Shown here: positions 1 to 8,807 of the stretch, piece by piece
Numbering within the stretch: position 1 is the first letter of the stretch
Layout of the letters: each line of letters starts with the position of its first letter
Assembly: GCA_036320915.1 (NCBI GenBank)
Contig: JAXBDG010000010.1
Location: 1,178,001-1,242,000 of the forward strand
DNA from: Linnemannia elongata
Taxonomy: Eukaryota > Mortierellomycota > Mortierellomycetes > Mortierellales > Mortierellaceae
Direction of reading: 5' to 3'
Length of the DNA stretch: 64,000 nt
Program-made: the position numbers and the translations under genes
Notes under the pieces: generated by a model
Told to the model about the DNA's origin: nothing
Database searches by the model: none
Seen by the model: the letters and a program-made list of their open reading frames with translations, nothing else

Positions 1-1
1 C

Positions 2-496
2 GGCAAGAACGACCCCTACGCCCGTATCGCACTCGACGCCGCCGTCGATGCCGACTTCCAGAGGACCAAGACCATCCCCAACGCTGGCAAGAACGTGTCC
101 TGGGAGGAGACCTTGACCATCGCCAACTTCAACCCTCAGACTCAGCACACTCTCTTTGTCGAGGTCCTCGACAGGGAACGCCACGACGACGACCTCATTG
201 CCTTCACCGGCATCCCTCTCCAACAGGTCCTCTCTGCCCCCGACCAAGCCTTCCGCGGCCGCTTTGACCTCTTTAAGCACATTGGCAGCAAGAAGGGCGA
301 GATCACCTTGTCGATTGTCGTCATCCCCGCGGGAACGACCGATATTCCTCTCCCCGGAAACGAGAAGCAGGGTCAGGCTCAGTTCTACTCGGCCCACCAT
401 GAGCGTCTCAAGGCTGTGTTCCCCAAGCAGTATGTCCCCGATGGCGAGCTCCTCCAATACATCAATGCCCAGCCCGCCCATGTCCGCGAGGTTTAA
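2..496 (+). CDS. C2-domain protein, 3' end only
   Basis: This is the last 164 codons of a gene whose 5' part lies outside the window; the frame is open from base 2 to a TAA at 494-496. The translation shows the second half of a C2 beta-sandwich: a DPYARI strand, a KT-P-N-G-K-SWEE stretch typical of the C2 middle strands, FVEVLDRERHDDD, which carries the acidic loop, and a KGEI-LSIVV final strand. C2 domains usually bind calcium and phospholipid; the acidic residues of the visible loop are kept, so calcium binding is plausible. About 50 residues follow the domain and match no family I know. Whether other domains precede it cannot be told from this fragment. Confidence 0.8.
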   Translation, partial: GKNDPYARIALDAAVDADFQRTKTIPNAGKNVSWEETLTIANFNPQTQHTLFVEVLDRERHDDDLIAFTGIPLQQVLSAPDQAFRGRFDLFKHIGSKKGEITLSIVVIPAGTTDIPLPGNEKQGQAQFYSAHHERLKAVFPKQYVPDGELLQYINAQPAHVREV

Positions 497-1203
497 GTCT
501 CTTTCTCTCCCTGTACATTTCTACACTTTGCTATCTTACGAAGTAACAACAAAAAAAGAAAGTTGTGGATCTAGGGTGCCCTTTCTTGTTTACTTCAAGG
601 TTGGAACGAGGAAGGAAGTGTTTTTTTTCTCACACCCTCTTCCTCTTTATTCTAGCAACTACACTTCCTTTCGTATATAAATAACCATTGAGAACAATAA
701 TCATGCAAAAGTAGTTTTGTTCTCTTTGGTGCATGAGAATATCATTTGCATCGCTTTCTTCATGTTGTAGAAAATGCGAGAAAAAAATAAACGGGAAGAG
801 GGCATGCATCAAATGTGACGTTGGCGAACAAGCCAATCTCAAAAAAGCACAATGGTGAGTCGAATTGGAGAGGGACATGATGTACAAAAAATGAGTTGTG
901 TATGGAAGGGAGGTCCTTGCAGTATGAATGGAACTGGTATTGGTGCAATTGAAAGAAAAGACACCACTGAAATAGAACTGCCGAGTCGCCAGTAGGTCCA
1001 GGGTGACCATTCCTTATCGCCCCAGAGACGAGAGAAAGAAAATGAAAGGAAGCAACGCCACGCTATTTGCTGGCGATGAAAGGAAGGACCGACGCGTTTA
1101 TTTGTCTTACTTTTTCGACTCTCTTTTCCTCTTTACTCTTCCTTTTCTCTTTACATTCTTTCTCTCAACATCCTCACCTCACCCCCTGCCTGTTCACACC
1201 GCC
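497..1203. other. Intergenic region upstream of the first F-box gene
   Basis: About 700 bp with no supported gene. The right third (about 1085-1195) is a C/T-rich tract of the kind seen in front of most genes here and is probably the 5' leader of the F-box gene starting at 1204. Short open frames are present on both strands but show no domain or codon bias. Confidence 0.6.
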
Positions 1204-2982
1204 ATGGCAAACGAATCACTCTCATTTGCTCATCCACTCTCGCCGACCATCTCACCATTCGACCTCCCCGAGATCACAATCAACATTTCCTCATACCTCC
1301 GCCACCACGACCTTGCAAGGTGCATACAAGCCTGTAAATCCTGGTACTACGCCTTCCTCCCCTCCGTCTGGTCTCCACCCCCATTCCTCAATATCAACCT
1401 CTCAACAGACGACCAGCCCCGGGAAGCCGTCTTGCAGCCCACATCAGCTTCTCTTCTGAGGCACGCAGCTTTGGTTCGTGATTTAAGGTTTCAAAATTCA
1501 GGAGCTTTGGGGAAGGATTGGTTCGAGTATCTCTCTGCACCGGGGTTGACACATCTGAGGACGTTGACGTTGCTACACTCGGGAAAGGTGAGGTTGATGA
1601 AAATTGTCGCCAGAAATCCTGGGGGAGGACAGGGCGTAGTAGGAGTAGAAGAAGTCTATTGGAATGCGCTTATTGATGTCCTTCGACGGAGTTGCACATT
1701 GGATCTACTGAGACTTGTAAATCTCAATCCTCCCTGTAGTATGGCGGCGCATTTCTGGGACAATGTTGCGGGATGTGGTAGTGGTGTTAGTAGGTCACTC
1801 AGGACGTTGGAGCTGCATCGGTTTATCGAGAATCCTAATGCGGGGCAACGGTCCTTGTTGGATGTTATTGGCCCGCTCAAGTCGATTGAGCGACTTACCG
1901 TCAGTGACTCGAGTCTGATGTATCCTCTCCGTCGCAGCAATAACAGTAACCAGCAGCAGGGTCAGGAACCAGTTTACTTTCTCAACATCAAGACCATACA
2001 TCTCATCGGTAACTTCGACGGCCCACTTCCGGCATGCCAGAGACCTATCTTGTACACCCCAAACACTCCCACTCTCACTCGGCCATCTGCGCAACTCCAG
2101 CTGTTGTGTCTTTGTCCAAACCTCGAAGACATCACCTTGACCAACTACAAGACCAGGCTCTCCAACGACCAGATCTCAAAAGCACTCACTGATCGTACAT
2201 GGCTCCTTCTCAAATCACTCACCCTCTTCGGTTTCGGATACCAGGATCTGGAAATGTCATATATCCTCCTCAACTCTTTCCAAGACGCACAGTTGGAGGC
2301 TTTGTCCTTAGAGGCGTGCTTGTTTGGAGAAGCGAGTCTGGCAGCGTTTGAGAGCAGGAAATTGTTTGAGAGAATTAGGAAGTTGCATATTATGGGAGCT
2401 GTGGATGGACCTAGCACGAGGATCAGTCGAATTCTACAGAGGATTTTGGAGATCTGTCCGCGTCTGGAGTCGTTTGGGGCGGATACGATTTTGGCTAAGG
2501 ATATTATTCATGGGCAGGAGTGGGCTTGTAAGGGTTGTCTGCGGCATTTGAAGGCTGTTATTGATCTGGGGTATGACCGGGAGAAGGAGAGTCCTTCCGA
2601 GGTGACCACTATACACAGAAAAGAAGACTTTATATCGTCAAAGACCAGGCGTCAAAGAGCGCTCTTCAAAAGACTCAACACTTTACACAATCTCCAAGAG
2701 CTCGACCTTATCCGGCGCAGTCCCGGGTACACGTTCACATACCCACTCAACCTCGACCTCCGCCACGGCCTCGATATACTCTCTGGTCTACGTAACCTCC
2801 AGAAACTGTATTTCTTGAAGGAGCAGAGGATGACGATGGAGGATTTGGAATGGATGAAAAAACATTGGCCAAGGTTTAGTGAGATTACGCAGAGCTTGCA
2901 TGTTAAGGGTAGTGAGGAGAGTGAGGTCCTGGATAACGCTTGTAGGAACTTTGGATGGAGTCTCAGGCCGAACGGGAGATAA
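1204..2982 (+). CDS. F-box/LRR protein, subfamily B
   Basis: Intronless gene of 592 codons. The frame is open further upstream, but the first ATG in good context (gccATGG at 1204) sits 15 residues before the F-box, so I start there. The F-box covers about residues 18-57 (DLPEITINISSYL, then CKSW and FLPSVW). The rest is an irregular leucine-rich repeat array. A C-terminal block contains IIHGQEW, LDLRHGL and EDLEWMKKHW, which recur in the F-box genes ending at 6168 and 8808 (subfamily B). F-box proteins bind Skp1 and present substrates to SCF ubiquitin ligases; the substrate is unknown. A C/T-rich leader precedes the start. Confidence 0.85.
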   Translation: MANESLSFAHPLSPTISPFDLPEITINISSYLRHHDLARCIQACKSWYYAFLPSVWSPPPFLNINLSTDDQPREAVLQPTSASLLRHAALVRDLRFQNSGALGKDWFEYLSAPGLTHLRTLTLLHSGKVRLMKIVARNPGGGQGVVGVEEVYWNALIDVLRRSCTLDLLRLVNLNPPCSMAAHFWDNVAGCGSGVSRSLRTLELHRFIENPNAGQRSLLDVIGPLKSIERLTVSDSSLMYPLRRSNNSNQQQGQEPVYFLNIKTIHLIGNFDGPLPACQRPILYTPNTPTLTRPSAQLQLLCLCPNLEDITLTNYKTRLSNDQISKALTDRTWLLLKSLTLFGFGYQDLEMSYILLNSFQDAQLEALSLEACLFGEASLAAFESRKLFERIRKLHIMGAVDGPSTRISRILQRILEICPRLESFGADTILAKDIIHGQEWACKGCLRHLKAVIDLGYDREKESPSEVTTIHRKEDFISSKTRRQRALFKRLNTLHNLQELDLIRRSPGYTFTYPLNLDLRHGLDILSGLRNLQKLYFLKEQRMTMEDLEWMKKHWPRFSEITQSLHVKGSEESEVLDNACRNFGWSLRPNGR

Positions 2983-3203
2983 AGGCTCCTTTTCTTTATT
3001 TACGAAGAGGGTATGAACAGATAAAAAAAAAAAGGCACAGCAGGCAAAGAAAGTATGCTGCAGGCAATGCATGTATGTGGCCTTTAACGTGCAATTGAAA
3101 AATAAAAAAAGAGAGATAGAGGGGAAGCACAAGCATTGTATTGATTGTCTATGTGAAATGGTATCCATGTGTCCCCTTGATGCAATGCTTCATGCATGTA
3201 AAA

Positions 3204-5420
3204 CTAGTCCATCTCATGCCAACGGCCTGCCTCACAGCTAAACTTGGTCTCGGGTCGGATCTTGGCAATCATCGCCGGCAGGTGCTCCTCCAATTTCAAT
3301 GGCTGCTCCTTATGGACCATCACCAGCTGCAGACCCAGAAACTCAAGCTTGGGCCAACAGATGCTCTCATCCTCCTGGTCGAAATGTTGTCGGCGTTTCT
3401 GTTGCTTTTTGGTTTGACTGTTATGACTGCTCAGTCGCCCGATGCCGCGACTGCTGCCCGACTTGCGCCTCTTGATCGATTCTTGCTCTCTCTCCCATGC
3501 TTCAATGTCCGCCATTGTTCCCACAGCCCTCATGTCCTCAATCGTCAAAGGCGTTCCCGTATCATTTCTTCCCGAGTCTCCTCCTCTCTCTCCATCCGAT
3601 CGACTTTCGGCGCTGGACGAAGACGATGTCGAGACCGAACTGAAGGTGCGGACAGCCATCCCTGGACGAGACTTGCCATAGAGGTCGTATTGCTGTTGAC
3701 GATATTGACGATCCTCGCCTCCTCCTCGCTTGGGTGACCTGGATCCAGTAGCCAACCCAAGAACCCACTGTTCCATGCTCTTCTTCTTGGGTACCCGTGC
3801 CATCCATTCGAGATCCTTCTTTGAAAACTTTGTCCATGTGTCGGTCCAGATCATCAATCGCTCCAGCTTGCGCATCCTCGTCAACAAACACATCCCTCCT
3901 GCCAGGTTCAGGTTCAGTTGGCGTCGTCGAATGGATAGCTCTTGCAAGTCTGGACAAACTCTGACGAGGTACCCAAACATGATCCTTGCGTTCTCCTCGC
4001 TGGCATGATCGGTGTCCATCGAGTCGATCTGTATCCGAAGTGTCTTCAGTCCGCGACAGGCCCATATACGTTTTCGGGTTCGAAACAGGTCCATAGGTTG
4101 TTTGCCGAATCTGCATTGTCGTGGATGGTACGATCCGGAGACGGGATCGACGGGGCCCTCGAGGTCAAAGTACTCGGCATAGTAAGGGATCATGGGCGCA
4201 ATCAGATGCTGCAGCCAGGGGGAGGAACACAATATGTCGTGGAGGGTATGGCTGACATATCGGGATAATAAAAGTCCGCTGCCCAGGCAAATCTCGAGTG
4301 TCGTGATGGTGTTGACATGGATAACCTGCGTCCTGAAGAGCTGCAAATGGGTCTCGGGTCGGATGTCGCTGCTGAGGATACTCATCACCCGTCGAGATGC
4401 CGGTCTCTGCTGGATCCTGGCCTTCATCGCCGTGATGGTCTCTTCAACTGGTTGGGGGTCAAATGTCTCTGTGTAGGCAATCGATTCCTCCCGACTCATG
4501 GACTGGCCCTCGAACGACAGGTGAAACCACGACATGAACGGACACGCCGACGAGACCAACGTGAAAAGACTTGACCGGTCAAAGGGCTCTGCTTGCGAAG
4601 ACGCCTGCCCGAGTTCGACCAGTCTCAAGGTCACCAGCTGGGGACACCGGGCAACAATCGACTTTATGGTGGATTGGTCGATGGTCATCCATTTGATTGT
4701 GAGGCTGACAAGCTCCGAGCTGACGACTTTGGTTCCGTCCTGGAGCGGTGGATTTGTCCAAGCTGTGGTGGTGTCAAACTCGACGGTGTGAGCCTGCTGA
4801 GCTTTGGTTCCTTCGATATGTACCTTCTTCAAGTGGGGTGCGACTGCGAGGATGACACCAACATGAATAACCGGCTGGACCAGCCGTTCAATGCGCAAAT
4901 AGGTAAGGGTCGTAATCCTGGGTAGAATGGTATAAATCCTTGACTCGAGAAAATTGCCCCCATTGAGCTCTAGCTTCCATATCCGCAGCTGTCCCTTGTT
5001 CCTGAGGGTATCAATCATCTCGGCAAGTTCACCCCACGCGAACTGAGTATTCTTGAGCTGCCAAGTCTGTTCAAAGAGGACGCGGAGGATGGTGACATGG
5101 TGGAGACGTTTGAGGATGAATCCGTGCTTGTATTCGGTAGAGGTCCTGTCCTTCCAGAGTGCCGAGACCTGGACAAAGGGCCGAGAGATGGCGAGCCATT
5201 GCTTGCAGACGAAGCGGATAGAGTGGCGGATGGTATGTTCGCTGAGGTAGGAGAAGATAATGTAGAGGATCTCGGGTAATTGCATTGGTAGGGCCACAGC
5301 GGTACCTGATTTTGTGGATATGGTTGTCGTGTGAGTGGTTGTGTGTGTTGTGGAGGAGGAGGAGGAGGAGGAGGCGGGCTTTTTGCGGGAAGAAGCTGAG
5401 AAGGAGAAGGTGTATGTCAT
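3204..5420 (-). CDS. F-box/LRR protein, subfamily A
   Basis: Intronless, 738 codons, on the minus strand. The frame is open above 5420, but that part reads low-complexity Phe/Ser/Ile-Tyr encoded by microsatellite DNA, so the Met at 5420 is chosen. Residues 10-40 are a Ser/Thr-rich leader; the F-box is at about 48-85 (LPEILYIIFSYL, VCKQW). Leucine-rich repeats follow. Near residue 500 lies the subfamily A signature: a MFGYLVRVCPDL strand, then GGMCLLTRM, KLERL and DLEWMA. After a Ser/Arg-rich insert the end has LTIEDM, AVGTMADIEAW and CWPKLEFLGL. The F-box genes at 11023, 35541 and 40865 share this order. Probable SCF substrate receptor; substrate unknown. Confidence 0.85.
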   Translation of the reverse strand: MTYTFSFSASSRKKPASSSSSSSTTHTTTHTTTISTKSGTAVALPMQLPEILYIIFSYLSEHTIRHSIRFVCKQWLAISRPFVQVSALWKDRTSTEYKHGFILKRLHHVTILRVLFEQTWQLKNTQFAWGELAEMIDTLRNKGQLRIWKLELNGGNFLESRIYTILPRITTLTYLRIERLVQPVIHVGVILAVAPHLKKVHIEGTKAQQAHTVEFDTTTAWTNPPLQDGTKVVSSELVSLTIKWMTIDQSTIKSIVARCPQLVTLRLVELGQASSQAEPFDRSSLFTLVSSACPFMSWFHLSFEGQSMSREESIAYTETFDPQPVEETITAMKARIQQRPASRRVMSILSSDIRPETHLQLFRTQVIHVNTITTLEICLGSGLLLSRYVSHTLHDILCSSPWLQHLIAPMIPYYAEYFDLEGPVDPVSGSYHPRQCRFGKQPMDLFRTRKRIWACRGLKTLRIQIDSMDTDHASEENARIMFGYLVRVCPDLQELSIRRRQLNLNLAGGMCLLTRMRKLERLMIWTDTWTKFSKKDLEWMARVPKKKSMEQWVLGLATGSRSPKRGGGEDRQYRQQQYDLYGKSRPGMAVRTFSSVSTSSSSSAESRSDGERGGDSGRNDTGTPLTIEDMRAVGTMADIEAWEREQESIKRRKSGSSRGIGRLSSHNSQTKKQQKRRQHFDQEDESICWPKLEFLGLQLVMVHKEQPLKLEEHLPAMIAKIRPETKFSCEAGRWHEMD

Positions 5421-5543
5421 TTGAATGATGGATGGGGAAGGAGGAAGGAGGGAGGGGGATGGAAGAAAGAATGAGGAATGAGAATGTCTGAATGGGTGTA
5501 GACAGGGAATAGAAGGAAGGAAGGAAGTAAGGAAGGAAGTGAT

Positions 5544-5631
5544 TGTATGTATGTATGTATGTATGAGTATATATATATATATATGTACGAAGAGAAAGAA
5601 AAGAAAGAAAGAAAGAAAGAAAGAAAGAAAA
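5544..5631. repeat. Compound microsatellite (GTAT)n-(AT)n-(GAAA)n
   Basis: Three adjoining simple repeats: GTAT units at about 5544-5564, AT units at 5567-5584 and GAAA units at about 5591-5631. A GGAA-rich stretch lies just to the left. The block lies 120-210 bp upstream of the F-box start at 5420, so length changes could affect that promoter or leader. Confidence 0.9.
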
Positions 5632-6120
5632 AGGAGACAAGGGTCGAGTCCCTCGGTATCGTTATTGATTGCTGCAAGACAAGAGACAGGCACACACTAA
5701 CCTCACACAGGCACACAGGCACACTCACACTCACACTCACTCGCCCCCCCTTTCAGTCACTCACTCACACACATCCCTTTCCTCAGCTGTCTTTGTATCT
5801 CGTGTCCCCTTCTCGTACTTCAACCCACTTTTTTGTGTTCTTGTGTTCTCCTTCCCCCGCTCCCACGCTATTTATCCATGGAATTCTTTTTTGTTTGTTG
5901 GCTCTCAACTTAATCGCCCTCATTCTGTCTTTCTGTCTGATGATCTCACCAACAAGGGAAGAACCAAAGGTCGACTCGACCACTGTGGCGGAGCACACAC
6001 CACCCACTCCCCTTACCCATCGACCAAAACTTCATTTTCCCCATTCCATTCAAACATACACCGCCACATCCTTATATGCCATTATCATCATAATGCTTTG
6101 CATGTGTATTAACAGAATAC

Positions 6121-6141
6121 AAAAAAAAAAAAAAAAAAAAA
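6121..6141. repeat. A homopolymer, 21 bases
   Basis: An uninterrupted A run on the plus strand, 27 bp beyond the stop codon of the minus-strand F-box gene ending at 6168. On that gene's sense strand it reads as T, so it is not an encoded poly(A) tail of that gene. Confidence 0.9.
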
Positions 6142-6167
6142 TCAATCAATCAAAGGCGAAGAAAGAA

Positions 6168-8441
6168 CTAGATCATCCACATGGCAGCAGCGATATGGTG
6201 ATCACTCAAAAGCCTCAACAACCTCCTATTCACCTTCCGTCGACGATTCAGCTCCCCCGTCATATGCGTCAACCTCCTACCCCAATGCTCAATAATCCAC
6301 AACACCTCCTTCTCCTCCATCTCCTGTGGACCAGGGAAATAAAACTCTCGCAACCGACTCAAATTGGCCAACAATCCCATCCCATTATCAAGACTGAGGT
6401 CCAACACCTTCTGAACCACCCCTGCTCGCAACTGTTCCGCTGCAGAATACGGCCGCTCCGTCTGTTGCCTGATGTTGAGTTCCTCGAGGTACTTGAGTTG
6501 GCCAAGGCGCTCGAAAATTATCCGCTGGCGTTCTTCCGAATGGACATAGGGGACGAGGTTCTTCCAGAGGTCGTCTGGATTCTCTTCCGCCTCTGCGGCT
6601 GCTGCATCGGCTTCCATCTGCTGTTGATCCCACTGTGCAGCCGCCGTCGCAGCCGCAATCTCTTCAGGTGTAAACAGCCCCTCTGCTTCCTCCATCTCGC
6701 CCTCCTCAGCTTCCATTCTGGTGTCCTCGCTTAATTGTGTGGTGACAACAATGTCATCTGTCATATCAGTTGTGATCACCGCATCTTCAGTCGTCGCGGA
6801 AACGCCTGGTGCCGCTTCTTCCTGATCCTCGGCCTCCTCACTTTCAGTAATACTCGTCTCAACCACAACCTGTTCCAGATTTGCATTTGCCTCATCGACC
6901 CTAGTCAGTTCATCCTCCTTTGGTGCGGTCTCTCCTTCCTCTTCACCAACTTCGGTCGCTTCTGCTTCCACGTCGGCCTCAGCAGTCTCGTTATCGCCCT
7001 CTTCAAGTGCATCAACATCCACCCAGTTCTCCTCCTCGCAGTCATCACTCTCCTCTTCCTCCTCCTCCTCCACAAACCCTTCCTCCTTATCAACATACCC
7101 CAACTCAAAATCTAAAGACAACTTCCTCAACTTCAAGCAAACCCAAGGATCAGTCGTAATATCCTGTAATGAAAGCATATCCGCCACAAACACCTCCAAC
7201 GCCGCAAACTTGCACAAGAACATTTGGATCATCCAACTCCGAACATTCTCACATCCACTAATATCCAACTCACGGACCGTCTCGTAATGCTGGAAGAGCT
7301 GCTTCATCGCCAAAGGGCCCAACTCTGTACGAGGCGCGACAAGTTTGACGAGACGGTTCATGTGGGACAGGATCTGGGCGATCTCGGGGTCTTTGAGGTG
7401 TGAGCCTCGCAGTTCGAGTGACTCGAGGCGAGAGAGCTGGCCGGATTCGAGGGCCGAGGTGAAGGATTCGGTAGGGAACTCGAAATCGCTGCCGCCTCTC
7501 CAGGACAGGTGTTCCAGGCGAGGGGCATGTTCGAGGATCCAAGGCTGCTTGTCATAACCGGTACCAGTCAGGTCAAACATATACAGTGTCTTTAGGCGCG
7601 AAAACGTCACTTCGGGGGGCACCTCAGGAGCGTAAACGAAGCTGGTCTCGGTTTCGTCGTCGTGCGTATCGTCGGAGTCATTGTTGTTGGTGTTACTGAC
7701 TGTGTCTTCGTGGCTCTGAGCACCTCCCCCTCCACTCTGTGCTGTCTCCTCGCTCGATTCATGCTGCTGTTGTTCTTCTCCTTCTCCCTCATCCTCTACT
7801 TGATCTTGACCCCCTTCCTCTTCTTCTTCTTCCTCTTCCTCCTCTTCCTCCTCTTCCTCCATCTCGAGTCTGATAGGCTTGAAGTAAACCTTGTCAAGGC
7901 GCAGAGTAGGAGTGTACGCCGAGATGGCCCTGAAAAACGCATGTGTACTCTGTGGAGGTACCTCAGTCCTGTTAACAATCAACGATCTCATCTCCGTCAA
8001 TCCTGCAACCGCATCCCAAAACGCCTCCTCTGGATGAGGCTGAACATCAAACAGAATCAACCTCTGCAAGCCCGGATTGTCCTGAACCAGAGCCGTTAAC
8101 GGATCCTCCCCCGAGTCCTCCAAAAAACATCTCTCCCCTATAACCTTCAGGAAATCAAGGTTCTTGCAACCGATGGACATGTACCATGGCGGGATGAGGC
8201 CACTGAACTCGAGCTGGCGGATGTAGTGGGAGTACTTGAGGAGGGCCTCGATGGGTGGGCGAGGTTGGGACGAATAGGCGGAGAAGATGAAGGATTTCCA
8301 GAGGATAGGGATAAAGTAGTCGTGCCAGGAACGGTTGACTTGGATACAGTTGAGGAGGGTGCCCTTGGAGAGGTGGTGGCCGATGAGGTCCATGATCTCG
8401 GGCAGGTCGAGGGCCTTGACATGGGCCGGCTGGAGTTCCAT
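6168..8441 (-). CDS. F-box/LRR protein with acidic tracts, subfamily B
   Basis: Intronless, 757 codons, minus strand. The frame extends above 8441 only through a homopolymer-derived Lys run, so Met at 8441 is chosen, 11 residues before the F-box (about 12-50: LDLPEIMDLIGHHL, WHDYF, LWKS). Leucine-rich repeats follow. Two long acidic inserts interrupt them: a run of about 15 Glu near residue 195, and a Glu/Asp/Ala-rich region at about 445-610. The end (GMGLLANLSRL, EVLWIIEHW) aligns with the subfamily B C-terminal block. Probable SCF receptor. The acidic inserts look like expanded low-complexity loops, and the Glu run is encoded by a near-pure GAG/GAA repeat. Confidence 0.85.
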   Translation of the reverse strand: MELQPAHVKALDLPEIMDLIGHHLSKGTLLNCIQVNRSWHDYFIPILWKSFIFSAYSSQPRPPIEALLKYSHYIRQLEFSGLIPPWYMSIGCKNLDFLKVIGERCFLEDSGEDPLTALVQDNPGLQRLILFDVQPHPEEAFWDAVAGLTEMRSLIVNRTEVPPQSTHAFFRAISAYTPTLRLDKVYFKPIRLEMEEEEEEEEEEEEEEEGGQDQVEDEGEGEEQQQHESSEETAQSGGGGAQSHEDTVSNTNNNDSDDTHDDETETSFVYAPEVPPEVTFSRLKTLYMFDLTGTGYDKQPWILEHAPRLEHLSWRGGSDFEFPTESFTSALESGQLSRLESLELRGSHLKDPEIAQILSHMNRLVKLVAPRTELGPLAMKQLFQHYETVRELDISGCENVRSWMIQMFLCKFAALEVFVADMLSLQDITTDPWVCLKLRKLSLDFELGYVDKEEGFVEEEEEEESDDCEEENWVDVDALEEGDNETAEADVEAEATEVGEEEGETAPKEDELTRVDEANANLEQVVVETSITESEEAEDQEEAAPGVSATTEDAVITTDMTDDIVVTTQLSEDTRMEAEEGEMEEAEGLFTPEEIAAATAAAQWDQQQMEADAAAAEAEENPDDLWKNLVPYVHSEERQRIIFERLGQLKYLEELNIRQQTERPYSAAEQLRAGVVQKVLDLSLDNGMGLLANLSRLREFYFPGPQEMEEKEVLWIIEHWGRRLTHMTGELNRRRKVNRRLLRLLSDHHIAAAMWMI

Positions 8442-8637
8442 TGTTGCAAAAGGTTGAAATGAATGTAAGTGAAGGGGTGCAAAAGGAGTTGTGCGTGTGA
8501 GAAAAGAGTTGTTGGTTGAGGGAAAGGAAGGAAAGGAAAAGAAAAAGGGAGGAAAGGAAAAAAAAAAAAGGAAGGAAGGAAGAGTGAGTAGAAGTAATAA
8601 GGCGAAAAGGGGGTGACCATAGAGTCTGGACACGAGC

Positions 8638-8678
<41 letters not shown>

Positions 8679-8807
8679 CCTTTCGTGCGATGGATGTAGC
8701 TTCTTTACCATTGAGTTTGAAGTTTTGCCCCAGCCCAACCAGCCACATAACACCATGGTCCGCTTATTTCCTTTATTAGCACTTACAGTAATAAAACTAT
8801 TACATGT
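8442..8807. other. Spacer between two same-strand F-box genes
   Basis: 366 bp that must hold the promoter and leader of the gene starting at 8441 and the 3' end of the gene ending at 8808. A G/A-rich tract (C/T-rich on the sense strand) runs from about 8519 to 8585, followed by a 40-base T run. Confidence 0.6.
8639..8678. repeat. T homopolymer, 40 bases
   Basis: One of the longest homopolymers in the window, about 200 bp upstream of the F-box start at 8441. Its exact length is likely unreliable in any assembly. Confidence 0.9.

Larger units (their letters stand above)
5421..6167. other. Promoter side of one F-box gene and 3' side of the next
   Basis: About 750 bp between two minus-strand F-box genes. 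It contains the upstream region of the gene starting at 5420, a compound microsatellite (5544-5631), a CACA/CTCA-rich tract (about 5690-5775), and a 21-base A run (6121-6141) just past the 3' end of the next gene. No gene is supported here. Confidence 0.6.

Noticed and set aside
1003..1203. Upstream extension of the first F-box gene
   Set aside because: The extension begins at GTG and is low-complexity leader sequence; the ATG at 1204 has better context and sits just before the F-box.
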